DNA of 64,000 nucleotides. Origin: Thinopyrum elongatum (taxonomy: Eukaryota > Streptophyta > Magnoliopsida > Poales > Poaceae). Under the pieces are notes generated by a model. It saw only the letters and a program-made list of their open reading frames with translations, did no database searches and was not told the DNA's origin. The translations under genes and the position numbers were made by a program. The first letter of the stretch is position 1, and each line of letters opens with the position of its first letter. The stretch covers positions 103,977,230-104,041,229 of the forward strand of contig CM022302.1 of assembly GCA_011799875.1 (NCBI GenBank). The letters are read 5' to 3'. Shown here piece by piece: positions 20,725 to 33,899 of the stretch.

Positions 20725-23060
20725 TTCGTTTGGACATTTTATACATTAAATTGGTTTTCTAGCCATTTCAGGTGCACAATTCAAAATTAAACTACATGCA
20801 CATGCTCCGGTGCACCAACATGGGTTGTAAAATCATATATGTGTCCATGGGTTTATGCTTATGTCCCATGGAAGAAATGGGGATGAATTTCGAACACCAC
20901 GGCACCGTGGCTCTCCGGCAAACATTGAGGTACTTGCTTTTGTAATTCTAGTAAATCCAAAACCCGTCTGAAATTCATGAACCTTGGCATGCTATCATGG
21001 AATGGCATCAACATGCTGGGGTAAAAAATATTGTCCCATTTGGGGCAGGTTATGGTATAAGCTTCTCACAAACCAGAGCTTCTCACAAGAAGCCTCATGG
21101 TTCCGTTAGGGAAACGTGTCACCTTTGTGGACAAAATGATAATCATCGCCTCTTCTTGCTTTCAATTTTTTCCTGGTGTCAACATAGAACAATAGGAGTG
21201 TCGTGTTAAATTTTGGAATTTTTCGGGGATCGTTTGGACATTTTTATACGTTAACTGAGTTTTCTAGGCATTTGTGTGCATAATTGAAAATTGAACTACA
21301 TGTACATGCTCCAATCCATAAAAAATGGGTTGCAAAATCAAATGTGTGTCCTTGGTTGCAAGCTTAGGTCACATGCAAGAAATAAGAATGAATGTCAAAC
21401 ACCTTGACACTGTCGCTCGGCTGCTAATATTGAGATATATGGTTTTAAAATTCTAGTAAATCGAAAACTCATCTGAAATTCATGAAACTTGACATGATAT
21501 CATGGAACGACATCGACATGCCATGGTAAAAATATTGTCCCATTTGGGGCAGGTTTGGGTATAAGCTTCTCGCAAACCAGAGCTTCTCTCACAACAAGCC
21601 TGATGGTTTCGGTAGGGAACGTGCCACCTTGGAGGATGAAACGATATCTATTGCCTCTTCTTACTTTCAAAATTTTTCTCGTGTCAACATAGAACAACAG
21701 GAGTGTTGTGTCAATTTTTGGGATTTTTCGGGGTTCGCTTGGACATTTTTATACATTAACTGAATTTTCTATGCATTTATGTGCATAATTTAAATTTGAA
21801 CTACATGCACATGCTCCAGTGCATATAAATGGGTTCAAAATTGAAATGTGTATCCTTGGTTGCATGCTTAAGTCCCATGCAAGAAATGATAATGAATGTC
21901 AAACACCTTGCCACCGTCGCTCGGCCGCTAACATTCAGATACATGGTTTTTAAATTCTAGTAAATCGAAAACGCGTCTGAAATTTATGAAACTTGATATG
22001 CTAGCATGGAACGGCATCAACATGCCGTGGTAAAAATATTGTCCCATTTGGGGCAGGTTGGGGTATAAGCTTCTCACAAACCAGAGCTTCTCACAACAAG
22101 CCTCATGGTTACGGTAGGGAACGTTTCACCTTTCTGGACGAAACGATATCCGTTGCCTCTTCTTGATTTTAATTTTTTTCTAGTATCAACATAGAACAAC
22201 ATGAGTGTTGTGTTAATTTTAGGAATTTTTCGGGATTCGTTTGGACTTTTTATACATTAACTAAGTTTTCTATCCATTTATGTGCATAATTCAAATTTGA
22301 ACTATAGGCACATGCTCCAGTGCATGTAAACTGTTTGAAAAATCAAATCTGTGTCCTTGGCTGCATGCTTAGGTCCCATGCAAGAAATGGAAATGAATGT
22401 CAAACACCTTGCCACCGTCGCTTGGCCGCAAACATTGAGATACATGGTTTTTAAATTCTAGTAAATCCAAAACTCGTCTGAAGTTCATGAGACTTGACAT
22501 GCTATCATGGAGCGGCATCAACATGCTGTGGTAAAAAAATTGTCCTATTTGGGGCAGGTTTGGGTATAAGGTTCTCGCAAACCAGAGCTTCTCACAACAA
22601 GCCTGATGGTTTCGGTAGGGAACGTGCCACCCTTGGGGACGAAACGATATCCATTGCCTCTTCTTGCTTTCAAAATTTTTCTAGTGTAAACATAGAACGA
22701 CAGGAGTGTTGTGTCAATTTTTGGGATATTTCGGGGTTCGCTTGGACATTTTTATACATTAACTGGGTTTTCTAGGCATTTTATGTGCATAATTCAAATT
22801 TGAACTACATGCACATGCTCCAGTGCAGAAAAATGGGTTGACATATGAAATGTGTGTCCTTGGGTGCATGCTTAGGTCCCATGCAAGAAATGGGAATGAA
22901 TTTCAAACACCGGGGCACTGTTGATTGCCGGCAAGATGTTGAGATACTTTGTTTTTAAATTCTAGTAAATCCAAAACTCGTTTGAAATTCATGAAACTTG
23001 GCATGCTATCATGGAATGGCACCCGATATGCTGTGGTATTTTTCGTGTCCATTTTGAGAG
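20725..23060. repeat. About 504-bp tandem array, 4.6 copies
   Basis: The anchor phrase ending CATGG followed by AA(T/C)GGCATCAACATGC falls at about 21001, 21506, 22010, 22511 and 23015 (spacings 505, 504, 501, 504). Each unit also has ATTGTCCCATTTGGGGCAGG and ACATGCACATGCTCCAGTGC. It sits inside CACTA B between the alanine-rich gene and the proline-rich gene. No ORF is conserved through the units. Confidence 0.95.
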
Positions 23061-23490
23061 AAGGCGCACTCGAATAACAGCCAACAAAGGCATTTTGAAA
23101 AAATAGCTACCACTTTAACGTCTCAAACGTTTGTATAATTTAAATCGTGTGCGTTCTGTTAACCATTCACATGATGCCACGTGTCTGGCTTTTAATGGCT
23201 ATAGGAGGTGCCGTGCAGCCAGCTGCTTGACTAAATGGGAGGCGTGCGAGCGCAGTCCGGTGCGCAGGCTGACCGAGAGGCATGCAAGCTGTCCTCCAAC
23301 GCGCAGGCTCACCGGGAAGCGTGCGAGCTGTACGCTGCGCAGGCTCACTGGGAAGCAAGCCCTTTGACTTCCATGGCTGCCCGCCTTGCTCGCATCCTCT
23401 CCATTAATGGCGCCCGAGCCGCTGTTTAATACGGGCGGCCTTACTGTTCGCCTCCCATTCCCCTCCCTCCCGCAGACCTCCACCAATGCC

Positions 23491-26400
23491 ATGGCGCAGA
23501 AGGATCATCTGCCACTAGTCTTCAAGTTTGGTGAAGTCGACTCCGAGCCGGAGGAGATAGAAAATAAGGAGGAATGGGGCCTGATAACCCACAAGTATAG
23601 GGGATCATTTGTAGTCTTCTTCGATAAATAAGAGTGTCGAACCCAACGAGGAGCTAAAGGTAGACCAAATATTCCCTCAAGTTCTATCGACCACTGATAC
23701 AACTCTACACACACTTGACGTTTGCTTTAACTAAAACAAGTATGAAACTAATTTGCAAGAATAAAACTACGAATACTTTGCGAGAATAAAACTACGAATA
23801 AATTGCAAGGTAATGAAAGTGGATAGCTTTTGTCAACAAGAAAGTCATTTGTCCCTAGGCAATCGATAACAAGTATCGGTAATCATTCTTGTAATTTTAT
23901 ATGAGGGAGAGGCATGAGCTAACATACTTTCTCTACTTGGATCATATGCACTTATGATTGGACCCCTAGCAAGCATCCGCAACTACTAAAGATCATTAAG
24001 GTCGTGAAACCCAACCATAGCATTAAGTATCAAGTCCTCTTTACTCCCATACGCCATAACCCACTTATCCGCGTTTGGGCTGCTGTCATCCCCCGCAACA
24101 CTGACAATAAGCAAACCATGAACATATTGCAACACCCAATAGTGGGAGCCCCTCATGTTTGCATGAGATGGAGGGCACCGTAGGACAGCACCATAAATAA
24201 AATATACACTCATACCAACCAAGATCATGATTAGCCCACAAGACAAAACGGATCTACTCAAACATCATAGGATAACCATAGATCATTGGGAAATAATATA
24301 TGGAGTTGAGCACCATGTTTAAGTAGAGATTACAGCGGGGAGAAGGGGTGTTACACCGCTGAATAGAGGGGGAGAGAGTTGGTGTTGACGGTAGTAAGAT
24401 TGTTGATGTAGATCGCCGTCACGATCCTTGCCCCAGCGGCACTCCGGCGCCACCAGGAGAGAGGGGGAGAGAGCCCCCCTCCTTCTTCTTCTTCCTTGGC
24501 CTCCCCCCTAGATGGGAGGAGAGTTCCCCCTCTGGTCCATGGCCTCCATGGTGGCGGAGGGGCAGGAGCCCCTCCGAGATTGGATCTCCCTCTCTGTTCT
24601 CTTCTGTTTCGCGTTCCCCAGATCTGGCCCTTCACCGTTTCTTCAATTCCCGGAGATCCGTAACTCCGATTGCGCTGAAATTTTTACATGATTTTTTTCC
24701 ATAAATTATCTTTCTTGCACCAGAAGAAGGGCCCCAACCGACATTCGAGGAGGGCACAAGATACATGGGCGCGCCAGGGGGTGCCTGGTGCGCCCTGGTG
24801 GGTTGTGGTCACTGTGGGCCCCCGTTTGCGTTGATTCCACCTCCCAAAAATCATAAATATTCCAAAATAATTCTCCATAAATTTTTATCGTGTTTGGACT
24901 TCGTTTGATATGGATTTTCTGTGAAACAAAAAACATGGAACAAACAGGAACTGGCACTGGGCACTGGATCAATAGGTTAGTCCAATAAATCATATAAAAA
25001 GTTGCCAAAAATATGTGAAAGTTGTATAATATTGGCATGAAACAATCAAAAATTATAGATACGACAGAGACATATCAGCATCCCCAAGCTTAATTCCTGC
25101 TCGTCCTCGAGTAGGTAAATGATAAAAAAAAGATAATTTTTGATGTGGAATGCTACCTAACATAAACTTGATCATATCTCTAGTCATGGCATGAATATTA
25201 AGACATAAGTGATTCAAAGCAATAGTCTATAATTTGACATAAAGACATCAATACTCAGGCATCCCAACAAACAATCATGTCTTTCAAAATATCAACGCTA
25301 AAGAAAGCTATCCCTACAAAATCATATAGTCTTGTCATGCTCTGTCTTCTTAACACAAAGTATTTATCATGCACAACCCCGATGACAAGCCAAGCAATTG
25401 GTTCATACTTTTTAACGCGCTTCAGCTTTTTCAACCCTCACGCAATACATGAGCGCAAGCCATGGATATAGCACTACGGGTGGAATAGAATATGATGATA
25501 GGGGTAAATATAGAGAAGACAAAAAGGTAAGAAAGTCTCACATCGACGCGGCTAACCAACGGGCTATGGAGATGCCCATCAATTGATATCAACATGAGGA
25601 GTAGGGATTGCCATGCAACGGATGCACTAAGAGCTATAAGTGTATGAAAGCTCAATATGAAAACTAAGTGGGTGTGCAACTAATCCTATAATGAAAAATT
25701 CCCACTAGTATATGAAAGTGACAACATAGGAGACTCTCCATATGAAAAACATGGTGCTACTTTGAAGCACAAGTGTGGAACTAGCATGCCCCTTCTCTCT
25801 TTATTTCTTTTATTTCTTTTTTATATTTCTTTTTTTCTTTTTCTTTTCTTTTTATATTTTTTTCTCTCATTGTCCGGAGTCTCATCCCGACTTGTGGGGG
25901 AATCATAGTTTCCATCATCCTTTCCTCACTGGGGCAATGCTCTAATAATGAAAATTGATGATCATTACACTTCTATTTACTTACAACTCAATACTACAAC
26001 TCGATACCTATAACAAAATATGACTCTATATGAATGCCTCTGGCAGTGTACCAGGATGTGCAATGATCTAGTGTAACATGTATAAAAAATGATGCACGGT
26101 GGCTGAGCCACAACTACTATGTCAGCTATATGATCATGCAAAGCAATATGACAATGAATGCTCAAGTCATCAAAATGGAAGCGGTGGAAGTTGCATGGCA
26201 ATATATCTCGGAATGGCTATGGAAAGGCCATAATAGGTAGGTATGGTGGCTGTTTTAAGGAAGATATAATAAGGCTTATGTGTGATAGAGCGTATCATAT
26301 CGCAGGGTTTGGATGCACCGGCGAAGTTTGCACCACGTCTCGAGGTGAGAAAGGGCAATGCACGGTACCGTAGAGGCTAGCAAATTGCGGAAAGGTAAGA

Positions 26401-29400
26401 GTGCGTATAATCCATGGACTCACATTAGTCATAAAGAACTCATATACTTATTGCAAAAGTTTATTAGCCCTCGAAGCAAAGTACTACTACGCATGCCCCT
26501 AGGGGGATAGATTGGTAGGAAAAGACCATCGCTCGTCCCCGACCTCCACTCATAAGGAAGACAATCAATAATAAATCATGCTCCAACTTCATAGCATAAC
26601 GAGACACTATACGTGCATACTTCGGGAATCACAAACCTCAACACCAATATTCTTACTAACCACAACCGTTTACTAGTACCTCCCACATATTCCATCCCTA
26701 TATCGCAAAACTATTGCAAGGAATCAAACATATCATATTCAGTGATCCATAAGTTTTATGTAGGATTTTATGACTAACCATGCAAATGACCAATTCCTGT
26801 TGACTCTCTAAATAGATATAAGTGAAGCATGAGAGTTTAATTGTTTCTACAAAAGATCATGCTCTAATAAATATAAGTGAAGCAAAAGAGGATTCTTCAA
26901 ACAACGATTTTCTATGTGAAGAGAAACAGGCAATCCAAACTTCAAATGATATAAGTGAAGCACATGAAGCATTCTATAAAGCCACACTCAAAAGATATAA
27001 GTGAAGTGCAATGAGCATTCTTTAAATCAACCATGGACTATCTCATACCAGCATGGTGCATAAAATAAAAATGAAAACTAAACACAAAAGACGCTCCAAG
27101 ATTTGCACATATCACATGAACGAAACGAAGACGAAAACATACCGATACTTGTTGAAGAAAGATGGTATGCCTTCCGGGGCATCCCCAAGCTTAGACGCTT
27201 TAGTCTCCTTGAATATTTACTTGGGGTGCCTTGGGAATCCCCAAGCTTGAGCTCTTGCCTCTCCTCCTTCTCCTCATATCGAGACCACCTCGATCTTTGA
27301 TCACTTCATCCACACAAAACTCAACAGAAAACTGGTGAGATCCGTTAGTATAATAATGCAAATCACTACTTTAAGTACTATTGCAAACCAATTAATATTT
27401 TGTTTTTGCATTGAAGCTACTGTAATATAACTTTTCCATGGCTTATACCACCGATAAAAATCGATAGTTTCATCAAAACAAGCAAAACAATGCATCAAAA
27501 ACAGAATATGTCTTAAACAGGACAGTCTGTAGCAATCTGAACACCTACCATACTTCTGGTACTCCAAAAATTCTGAAAAATTAGGAAAAAATAAAAATTT
27601 TGTATATAAATACTGTGCAAAAAGTTTTATGAAACTTTCGACATTCCAGTAAAAAATGTAAAATCACGCACTACAGCCAAAGTTTCTGTTTTTGCACCGC
27701 ACATACCAACAAGCAATCTAATCATCCTAAAGGCAAATCTTGACACATTATTTTTATAATACAATGGATTTGTACAAGGGGATAATTATTTTTTTGAGAA
27801 TCTTCATGAAAAATTTACATTGTTTCCATGAGCATGAACACAAGTGTTCAAGGTCGACCCTCACTTCTCCAATGCATCACCTTTCAATTGCTTCTCTTTT
27901 TGTGAAGTTTTAAGTTCCCCTCTATATTTTTTTTGTTTTTAAACTTTATAAAAGCACTCAACAGAAATAAATGACTCTCTAAAACTTCTGGGTTGTCTCC
28001 CTGGCAGCGCTTTCTTTAAAGCCATTAAGCTAGGCATAAAGTGCTCAAGTAATGAATCCACCCAGATCCCAAGGTATATCAGAGCCAACTTTAATTAACA
28101 ATGATTTGGCATTTAGTAGTGAGCACAAAGCAACATATATAATGCAATGACGAAGTCTAACTCTCTTCCTATGCATCGGCATGTCATACAGGAACAATTC
28201 ATGCACATCAAGTAAAGGCCAATACATAGCATAAGCAGTTTCTTGCAATTTTATCGTGTTGGAAACATAGAGAGGCGGAGATGTAGTTCCTCTCTCATAA
28301 TAATTGCAAGCAGGAGCAGCAAGCACATGCATATTGCATTCATCAAAATCATCATGTGCAACGGTAAAAGGCAACCCATCAATATAATCCTTAATAAGTG
28401 CAAACTTCTCCGATATAGTGTAGTTTGGAGAATTCAAAAAGATAATAGGACTATCATGCACGGGTGCAATAGCAACAATTTAATTCTTAACATAAGGAAC
28501 TGTAGCAAGTTTATCTCCATAAGCATAATTCATATTGGCATCATGGCCACAAGCATGGCAAGCATCAAGTTCATCAAAAAGGGATATTTTAAACGAATCA
28601 ATGGGATCATAGCAATTATCATAACATTCATCCTTCGGTAAGAACGAAGGGACATTAAACAATGTATGAGTTGAAGAGTTATTCTCATTAGAAGGTGGGC
28701 ACGGGTAGCTAATCCGCTCTTCCTCCTTTTGTTCTTCACTCTCTTCATCATCTTTTTCATCCAATGAGCTCACAGTTTCATCAATTTCTTCTTCCATAGA
28801 CTCCTACAAAATATTAGTCTCTTCTTGGACAGCGGAGACATTATCAATGAATACATCAATATCATAATTGCATTTATAATTATCATAGCAATATTTAAGG
28901 ATAGCAAAATTTTCAGGTCTATAAACTGAATCATCAAAATCTTCAAACTTTTCAAACAAAGATTCAATTTCATAAGCACCCTTAAAAGCAACAAATTCTT
29001 CTATTCGTTCCACATCATAGTAATCGTATATACCATTAGCATAATAAGCCAAGGTTTCATTATCATTAAATTTGCACGAAAAGGGAAGGTGTGGAGCCTT
29101 CATCCTAGAGCAACAAGTATAATCATATCTCAAGCATAGTTCCTGAGCATACCAATGCAACATATGAATTTGATCCCATAAAAGTTTCCCTTTTTGTGTC
29201 AAGCGATAATCCCTAAAGTATTCACATTGATCCAACGTTACTCCCATTATCAAGTTGAATGGGGTTTTCTCAGGATTATCAAAGTAGTGCATAATATGTT
29301 TCACATAACGAGCATCGAGGGTTTTAGGAGGTTCCCCATCTCCGTGAGTAGCAAGTACAACTAATTTTTTTGGTGTTTCATGTTCCATATCCATAACTAA

Positions 29401-31530
29401 AGATAGAGAACAACTTAGAACAAGAAATAAAAACTACTTAGTGATAAAGCAAACAAGCACACACGAGAATATTCACCCCACGCTATTGCTCCCCGGCAAC
29501 GGCGCCAGAAAAAGGTCTTGATAACCCACAAGTATAGGGGATCGTTTGTAGCCTTCTTCGATAAATAAGAGTGTCGAACCCAACGAGGAGCTAAAGGTAG
29601 AACAAATATTCCCTCAAGTTCTATCGACCACCGATACAACTCTACGCACACTTGACGTTTGCTTTACCTAAAACAAGTATGAAACTAATTTGCAAGAATA
29701 AAACTACGAGTACTTTGCGAGAATAAAACTATGAATAAATTGCAAGGTAATGAAAGTGGATAGCTTTTATCAACAAGAAAGTCATTTGTCCCTAGGCAAT
29801 CGATAACAAGTATCGGTAATCAATCTTGTAATTTTATATGAGGGAGAGGCATGAGCTAACATACTTTCTCTACTTGGATCATATGCACTTATGATTGGAC
29901 CCCTAGCAAGCATCCGCAACTACTAAAGATCATTAAGGTCGTGAAACCCAACCATAGCATTAAGTATCAAGTCCTCTTTACTCCCATACGCCATAACCCA
30001 CTTATCCGCGTTTGGGCTGCTGTCATCCCCCGCAACACTGACAATAAGCAAACCATGAACATATGGCAACACCCTACAGTGGGAGCCCCTCACGTTTGCA
30101 TGAGATGGAGGGCACCGTAGGACAGCACCATAAATAAAATATACACTCATACCAACCAAGATCATGATTAGCCCACAGGACAAAACGGATCTACTCAAAC
30201 ATCATAGGATAACCATAGATCATTGGGAAATAATATATGGAGTTGAGCACCATGTTTAAGTAGAGATTACAGCGGGGAGAAGGGGTGTTACACCGCTGCA
30301 TAGAGGGGGAGAGAGTTGGTGTTGACGGTAGCAAGATTGTTGATGTAGATCGCCGTCACGATCCTTGCCCCAGCAGCACTCCGGCGCCACCGGGAGAGAG
30401 GGGGAGAGAGCCCCCCTCCTTCTTCTTCTTCCTTGGCCTCCCCCCTAGATGGGAGGAGAGTTCCCCCTCTGGTCCATGGCCTCCATGGTGGCGGAGGGGC
30501 AGGAGCCCCTCCGAGATTGGATCTCCCTCTCTATTCTCTTCTATTTCGCGTTCCCCAGATCTAGCCCTTCACCGTTTCTTAAATTCTCGGAGATCCGTAA
30601 CTCCGATTGTGCTGAAATTTTTACAAGATTTTTTTTCCATAAATTATCTTTCTTGCGCCAGAAGAAGGGCCCCAACCGATGTTGGAGGAGGGCACAAGAT
30701 ACATGGGCGCGCCAGGGGGTGCCCGGCACGCCCTGGTGGGTTGTGGTCACTGTGGGCCCCCGTTTGCGTTGATTTCACCTCCCAAAAATCATAAATATTC
30801 CAAAATAATTCTCCGTAAATTTTTATCGTGTTTGGACTTCGTTTGATATGGATTTTCTGTGAAACAAAAAAACATGCAACAAACAGGAACTGGCACTGGG
30901 CACTGGATCAATAGGTTAGTCCAATAAATCATATAAAAAGTTGCCAAAAATATGTGAAAGTTGTATAATATTGGCATGAAACAATCAAAAATTATAGATA
31001 CGATGAGGACGTATCAGGGCCTCATGGACATGGCCCTGAATGAGCTGGCCGCGGCGGTTGCTGCCCCCGCGCCCGTCCCAGCTCCCATCCCCGCGCCCGC
31101 GCCAGCGACCATCTCCGTAGCATTGACGGGCTGGTCGCCGAGAACTATCACAGAGCTGGAAGCCGCGAGCATCAGCGAGGTCTCCGCGGACCCGCGCGAG
31201 CTCGTGTACATGCCAGCACCAATGCCCGTGCCCGTGCGCGCCCCTCCACCCACCGCGGCGCCGGTCCCCGTGCGTTTGCCTGCACCCGCCGCTCTCGTGC
31301 CCGTGCGCATGTCCCCCTCAGTGGAATGGGACGTCGCCGTCGACTGCTACCTCGCAGCGCTGCCAGTTGCCGTCCTCCCGTGCCTCAACCGTCGACCGCG
31401 CGATGATATGATGTTTGATTTCGAAGTGAAGAACATTCTGTGCTGCCTTGAAGACTTCAACAACGGCGTCCCGGAGGACGAGAACGACAACGCCGGCGCG
31501 GCACGCCGCCTCCGCCGCCACCGGAAATAG
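23491..31530 (+). CDS. Alanine/proline-rich protein gene of CACTA B, split by LTR element
   Basis: Coding segments are 23491-23581 and 31022-31530. Between them is a 7.4-kb LTR retrotransposon with GGGCC duplicated. Ignoring the insert and one duplicate, the frame is open across the joint and predicts 199 residues. The N-terminus is acidic (MAQKDHLPLVFKFGEVDSEP), followed by a long Pro/Ala/Val tract (APAPVPAPIPAPAPA), a mixed segment with MMFDFEVKNILCCLEDFNN, and a basic C-terminus (RRLRRHRK). No family recognised. The upstream 430 bp are GC-rich and may hold the promoter. In the present genome it is disrupted after codon 30. Confidence 0.62.
23582..25077 (-). repeat. 3' LTR of element D
   Basis: 1496 bp. 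It matches the right LTR almost throughout, with scattered single-base differences, consistent with a fairly young insertion. The A-to-C-rich border GCATCCCCAAGCTT follows at 25078. Confidence 0.93.
25078..27300 (-). repeat. 3' internal region shared by elements D and I
   Basis: Begins GCATCCCCAAGCTTAATTCC and includes an AT-rich stretch, a T-rich tract (25800-25870) and several ATCCCCAAGCTTA motifs near 27180-27245. The same order of blocks occurs at 52176-54360 in element I. No ORF is conserved; the sequence looks like non-coding carrier DNA. Confidence 0.82.
28045..29394 (-). pseudogene. Long ORF of element D with two in-frame stops
   Basis: One frame of about 450 codons from MDMEHETPKKLVVLATHGDG to WDLGGFIT, interrupted by stops at 28804 and 28480. 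The N-terminal part is enriched in aromatic and acidic residues; the middle is very acidic (DEKDDEESEEQKEEE), and the last part has NMHVLAAPACNYYERGT. It occupies the gag position next to the primer-binding site, but I see no zinc knuckle, so a gag-like role is only inferred. Confidence 0.65.
29519..31016 (-). repeat. 5' LTR of element D
   Basis: 1498 bp, TGATAACCC to GGACGTATCA. The primer-binding region lies just to its left, which sets the minus orientation. Confidence 0.93.
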
Positions 31531-31679
31531 CTTTTTTGGGTTTAATACTGTATCTCGATCATATGAATATAAATTCGCAGTGTGACTGAATGAAATGGTT
31601 TGAATGAACTTGTGTTTTTCTCTCTTAATGTACAGACTTATCAAACAATTTTCTTTTGAAAAAAATGTCAATGGTTTTT

Positions 31680-31995
31680 AAATATAAAACACTCATCGCA
31701 AATGTTTTAGTTAGAACACCCGTATGCAAACCGACAGCTTCCCCAGGAAGCCAAGGGACAATGTGCCGAGCAGGATTTCTGCAGCTCTTGATCGCAAACA
31801 TTTTAGATAGAACACCCATATGCAAAGTGAGAGCTATGGTCTTCCCCCGTAAGTCAAGGGAAAATTTGCAGCGCAGGATTTGTGCATCTCTTCAACACAA
31901 ACGGTTCAGATTGAATATGGTATGCAAAGCCAGACTTTGGCGCTAAGCCAAGAGAAAATGTACCGAGCAGGATTTGTACATCCCTTCAACGCAAA
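31680..31995. repeat. About 97-bp tandem repeat, three copies
   Basis: Anchors GATTTCTGCAGCTCTTGATC, GATTTGTGCATCTCTTCAAC and GATTTGTACATCCCTTCAAC at about 31777, 31877 and 31970. It lies in the 3' non-coding DNA of the proline-rich gene in CACTA B. A further run of CATTTGTCAA motifs follows to 32155. Confidence 0.82.
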
Positions 31996-32479
31996 CGGTT
32001 GTTTTGGATGACCCGTGTGCAACCACGTATAGACAATTTGGTAAGATTTGCATCTGTCATATTGGGTATATTGCCATTTGTCAAACTGGAAAGATTGACA
32101 TTTGTTGATCTAGTAACATTGCCATTTGTCAACCTTGTAACACTGCGATTTGTCAAAATATGCAGCTAAAAATCACTAGCATTATCTAATTTTTGCAACT
32201 AAAATTCAGTAATTAAGCAAAGATTTCATTCATAGATTAAGCAGTCGTTCTTTATACAAACAGTTCAACTCGACAGCTGAACCGACCAAACTTTTCCCCA
32301 ATTGTTGCCAACCACGTACTGAAATAGCTAGTTCAACTATATATAGTAGCTAATTTTAAGTACATTGTACAGTTTCACCACATCTATAGTCAGATGAACT
32401 GAACAAAATAGCCCCTAAATACTACTACTACGGAGGGGCTTTGAACTACTTCCGGCAGCCTCTCCTTTGCCGAGCGTGC

Positions 32480-33250
32480 TCAGTAAGAGGCAGGGGAGGA
32501 GGAACCTACTGACGAGCTGGACAACTGCAATACGGTGCCTGCCGCTGCTGCACCTTCAGTGACGCTCACCTCGAACTCCCTCTGCCGCTCTAGACGACCC
32601 CTCTCAAAGTAGTGGTTCTCCTCATAGATCTCCTGATTCCTCGCCTCTGCGGCGGCGTGTGCTGCGGCCACGGCGGTGGTAAGGCTCTTTGCGTGCTCGA
32701 CGAGGCGTTTCTCCTCCTCCCGCAGGAACTCGGTGTAGCGCGCAAGGTTGCTGACGCACGTGCGGGCCTCCACCTCCACCTCCCGCCTTCGGGCGGCGGT
32801 GGCGGAGTGCGTGATGACCCCGGCGGTCGACGGTGGGCTGGCGGCCATGGCGGCCGACGATGGGGTGGCGGCCACGACCACCACCTCCCACCTTCGGGCT
32901 GCGGCGACGGAGCGGGTGATGGCCACGGTGGCCGGCAGTGGGGTGGCGGCCACGACGGCCACCTCCCACCTTCGGGCCGCAGCGGCAGAGCGGGTGATGG
33001 CCCTGGCTTTCGATGATGGTGTGGCGGCCACAGCGGCAGAAGGTGGGGTGGCGGTAACGGCAGCCGGCAACAGCTGCCGACGGGCAGTGGCGGCGGAGCG
33101 CGTGGTGGGTGTTCCGCGCACACCCAACAGGGACGCCACATGCACTACACTAAGCCGGGGACTGCGCCGCCGCCGCGGTGTAGCCTCCCAGCTGGAGCTG
33201 TCCTCTGATGATGGCGGAGTGGCTGAGCGATGACGACGGACCGGTGCCAT
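32480..33250 (-). CDS. Alanine/arginine-rich coiled-coil protein, CACTA B
   Basis: Complete 256-residue frame from MAPVRRHRSATPPSSEDSSS to SPASY and TGA. Residues 50-155 are imperfect repeats of about 28 residues around the motif ITRSAAAARRWEV followed by VAATP. The last third is a charged helix likely to coil (FLREEEKRLVEHAKSL, AAEARNQEIYEENHYFE). No family recognised. The repeats could inflate an artificial frame, but start, stop and helix are coherent. It ends 15 bp from the junction with the Copia cluster. Confidence 0.55.
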   Translation of the reverse strand: MAPVRRHRSATPPSSEDSSSWEATPRRRRSPRLSVVHVASLLGVRGTPTTRSAATARRQLLPAAVTATPPSAAVAATPSSKARAITRSAAAARRWEVAVVAATPLPATVAITRSVAAARRWEVVVVAATPSSAAMAASPPSTAGVITHSATAARRREVEVEARTCVSNLARYTEFLREEEKRLVEHAKSLTTAVAAAHAAAEARNQEIYEENHYFERGRLERQREFEVSVTEGAAAAGTVLQLSSSSVGSSSPASY

Positions 33251-33899
33251 TAGCGATTGTTACAGCTCCATCAGGTCTGTTGAAATGATGCCATGGTATG
33301 GTACGCCCAACCATTTTACATCTTTTCTTAAACATTTGGAATATGGGTCTTGTGTAAAAGGTTACAGACCTATTCCAAATCAAACAAGTGCTACTTTGTA
33401 AGTTATCCCAAGTTATTGGGTATTCCCCCACCACTATACCGAGGCAAAGGATTTTGCCACAAAACGGTATGCTTTTAAATAGAATGGTTCTTACAAAAAG
33501 GTGAGTGGAAAGATAGTGCAATTCGACGAGATAACCAGTATCTTCGTCATCAGATCAAAGGAAAGGAACCTTGGAAGTGATTCCAGAGTTTCCTACTGTG
33601 ACTAATGCGGAAGCCTCTACATGAGATGTATGGACTTTGTTCAAACTTGCAGCTGAACAACGTAGGCAAAGCTCGTGCAAACCTCTCAGGTGCGCAAATG
33701 AGATATTGTTATTAGACAACAGTATACCTACAATACACAAGGAAGCGTTGATGGGCCCTGACTCTGGAATTGGCTAAATGCCAATACAATCCGAGATAGT
33801 TTCCATATAAGTGATTCAAGATTAAAATCTTGATACACTTTTCGAAAGACTTAGAGTCTAACGAATATTTATGGAACTCAAAACTGATACGGATAAAAA

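Larger units (their letters stand above)
23582..31016 (-). mobile_element. Gypsy-like non-autonomous LTR retrotransposon D
   Basis: Two near-identical LTRs (23582-25077 and 29519-31016), starting TGATAACCCACAAGTATAGG and ending ATATCA or GTATCA. Perfect GGGCC duplication (23577-23581, 31017-31021). The minus-strand orientation follows from the primer-binding region CTGGCGCCGTTGCCGGGGAG (about 29507-29488) beside the right LTR. The interior has one long decayed ORF (28045-29394) and no recognisable protease, RT or integrase. It inserted into the exon of a proline-rich gene. Confidence 0.95.
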
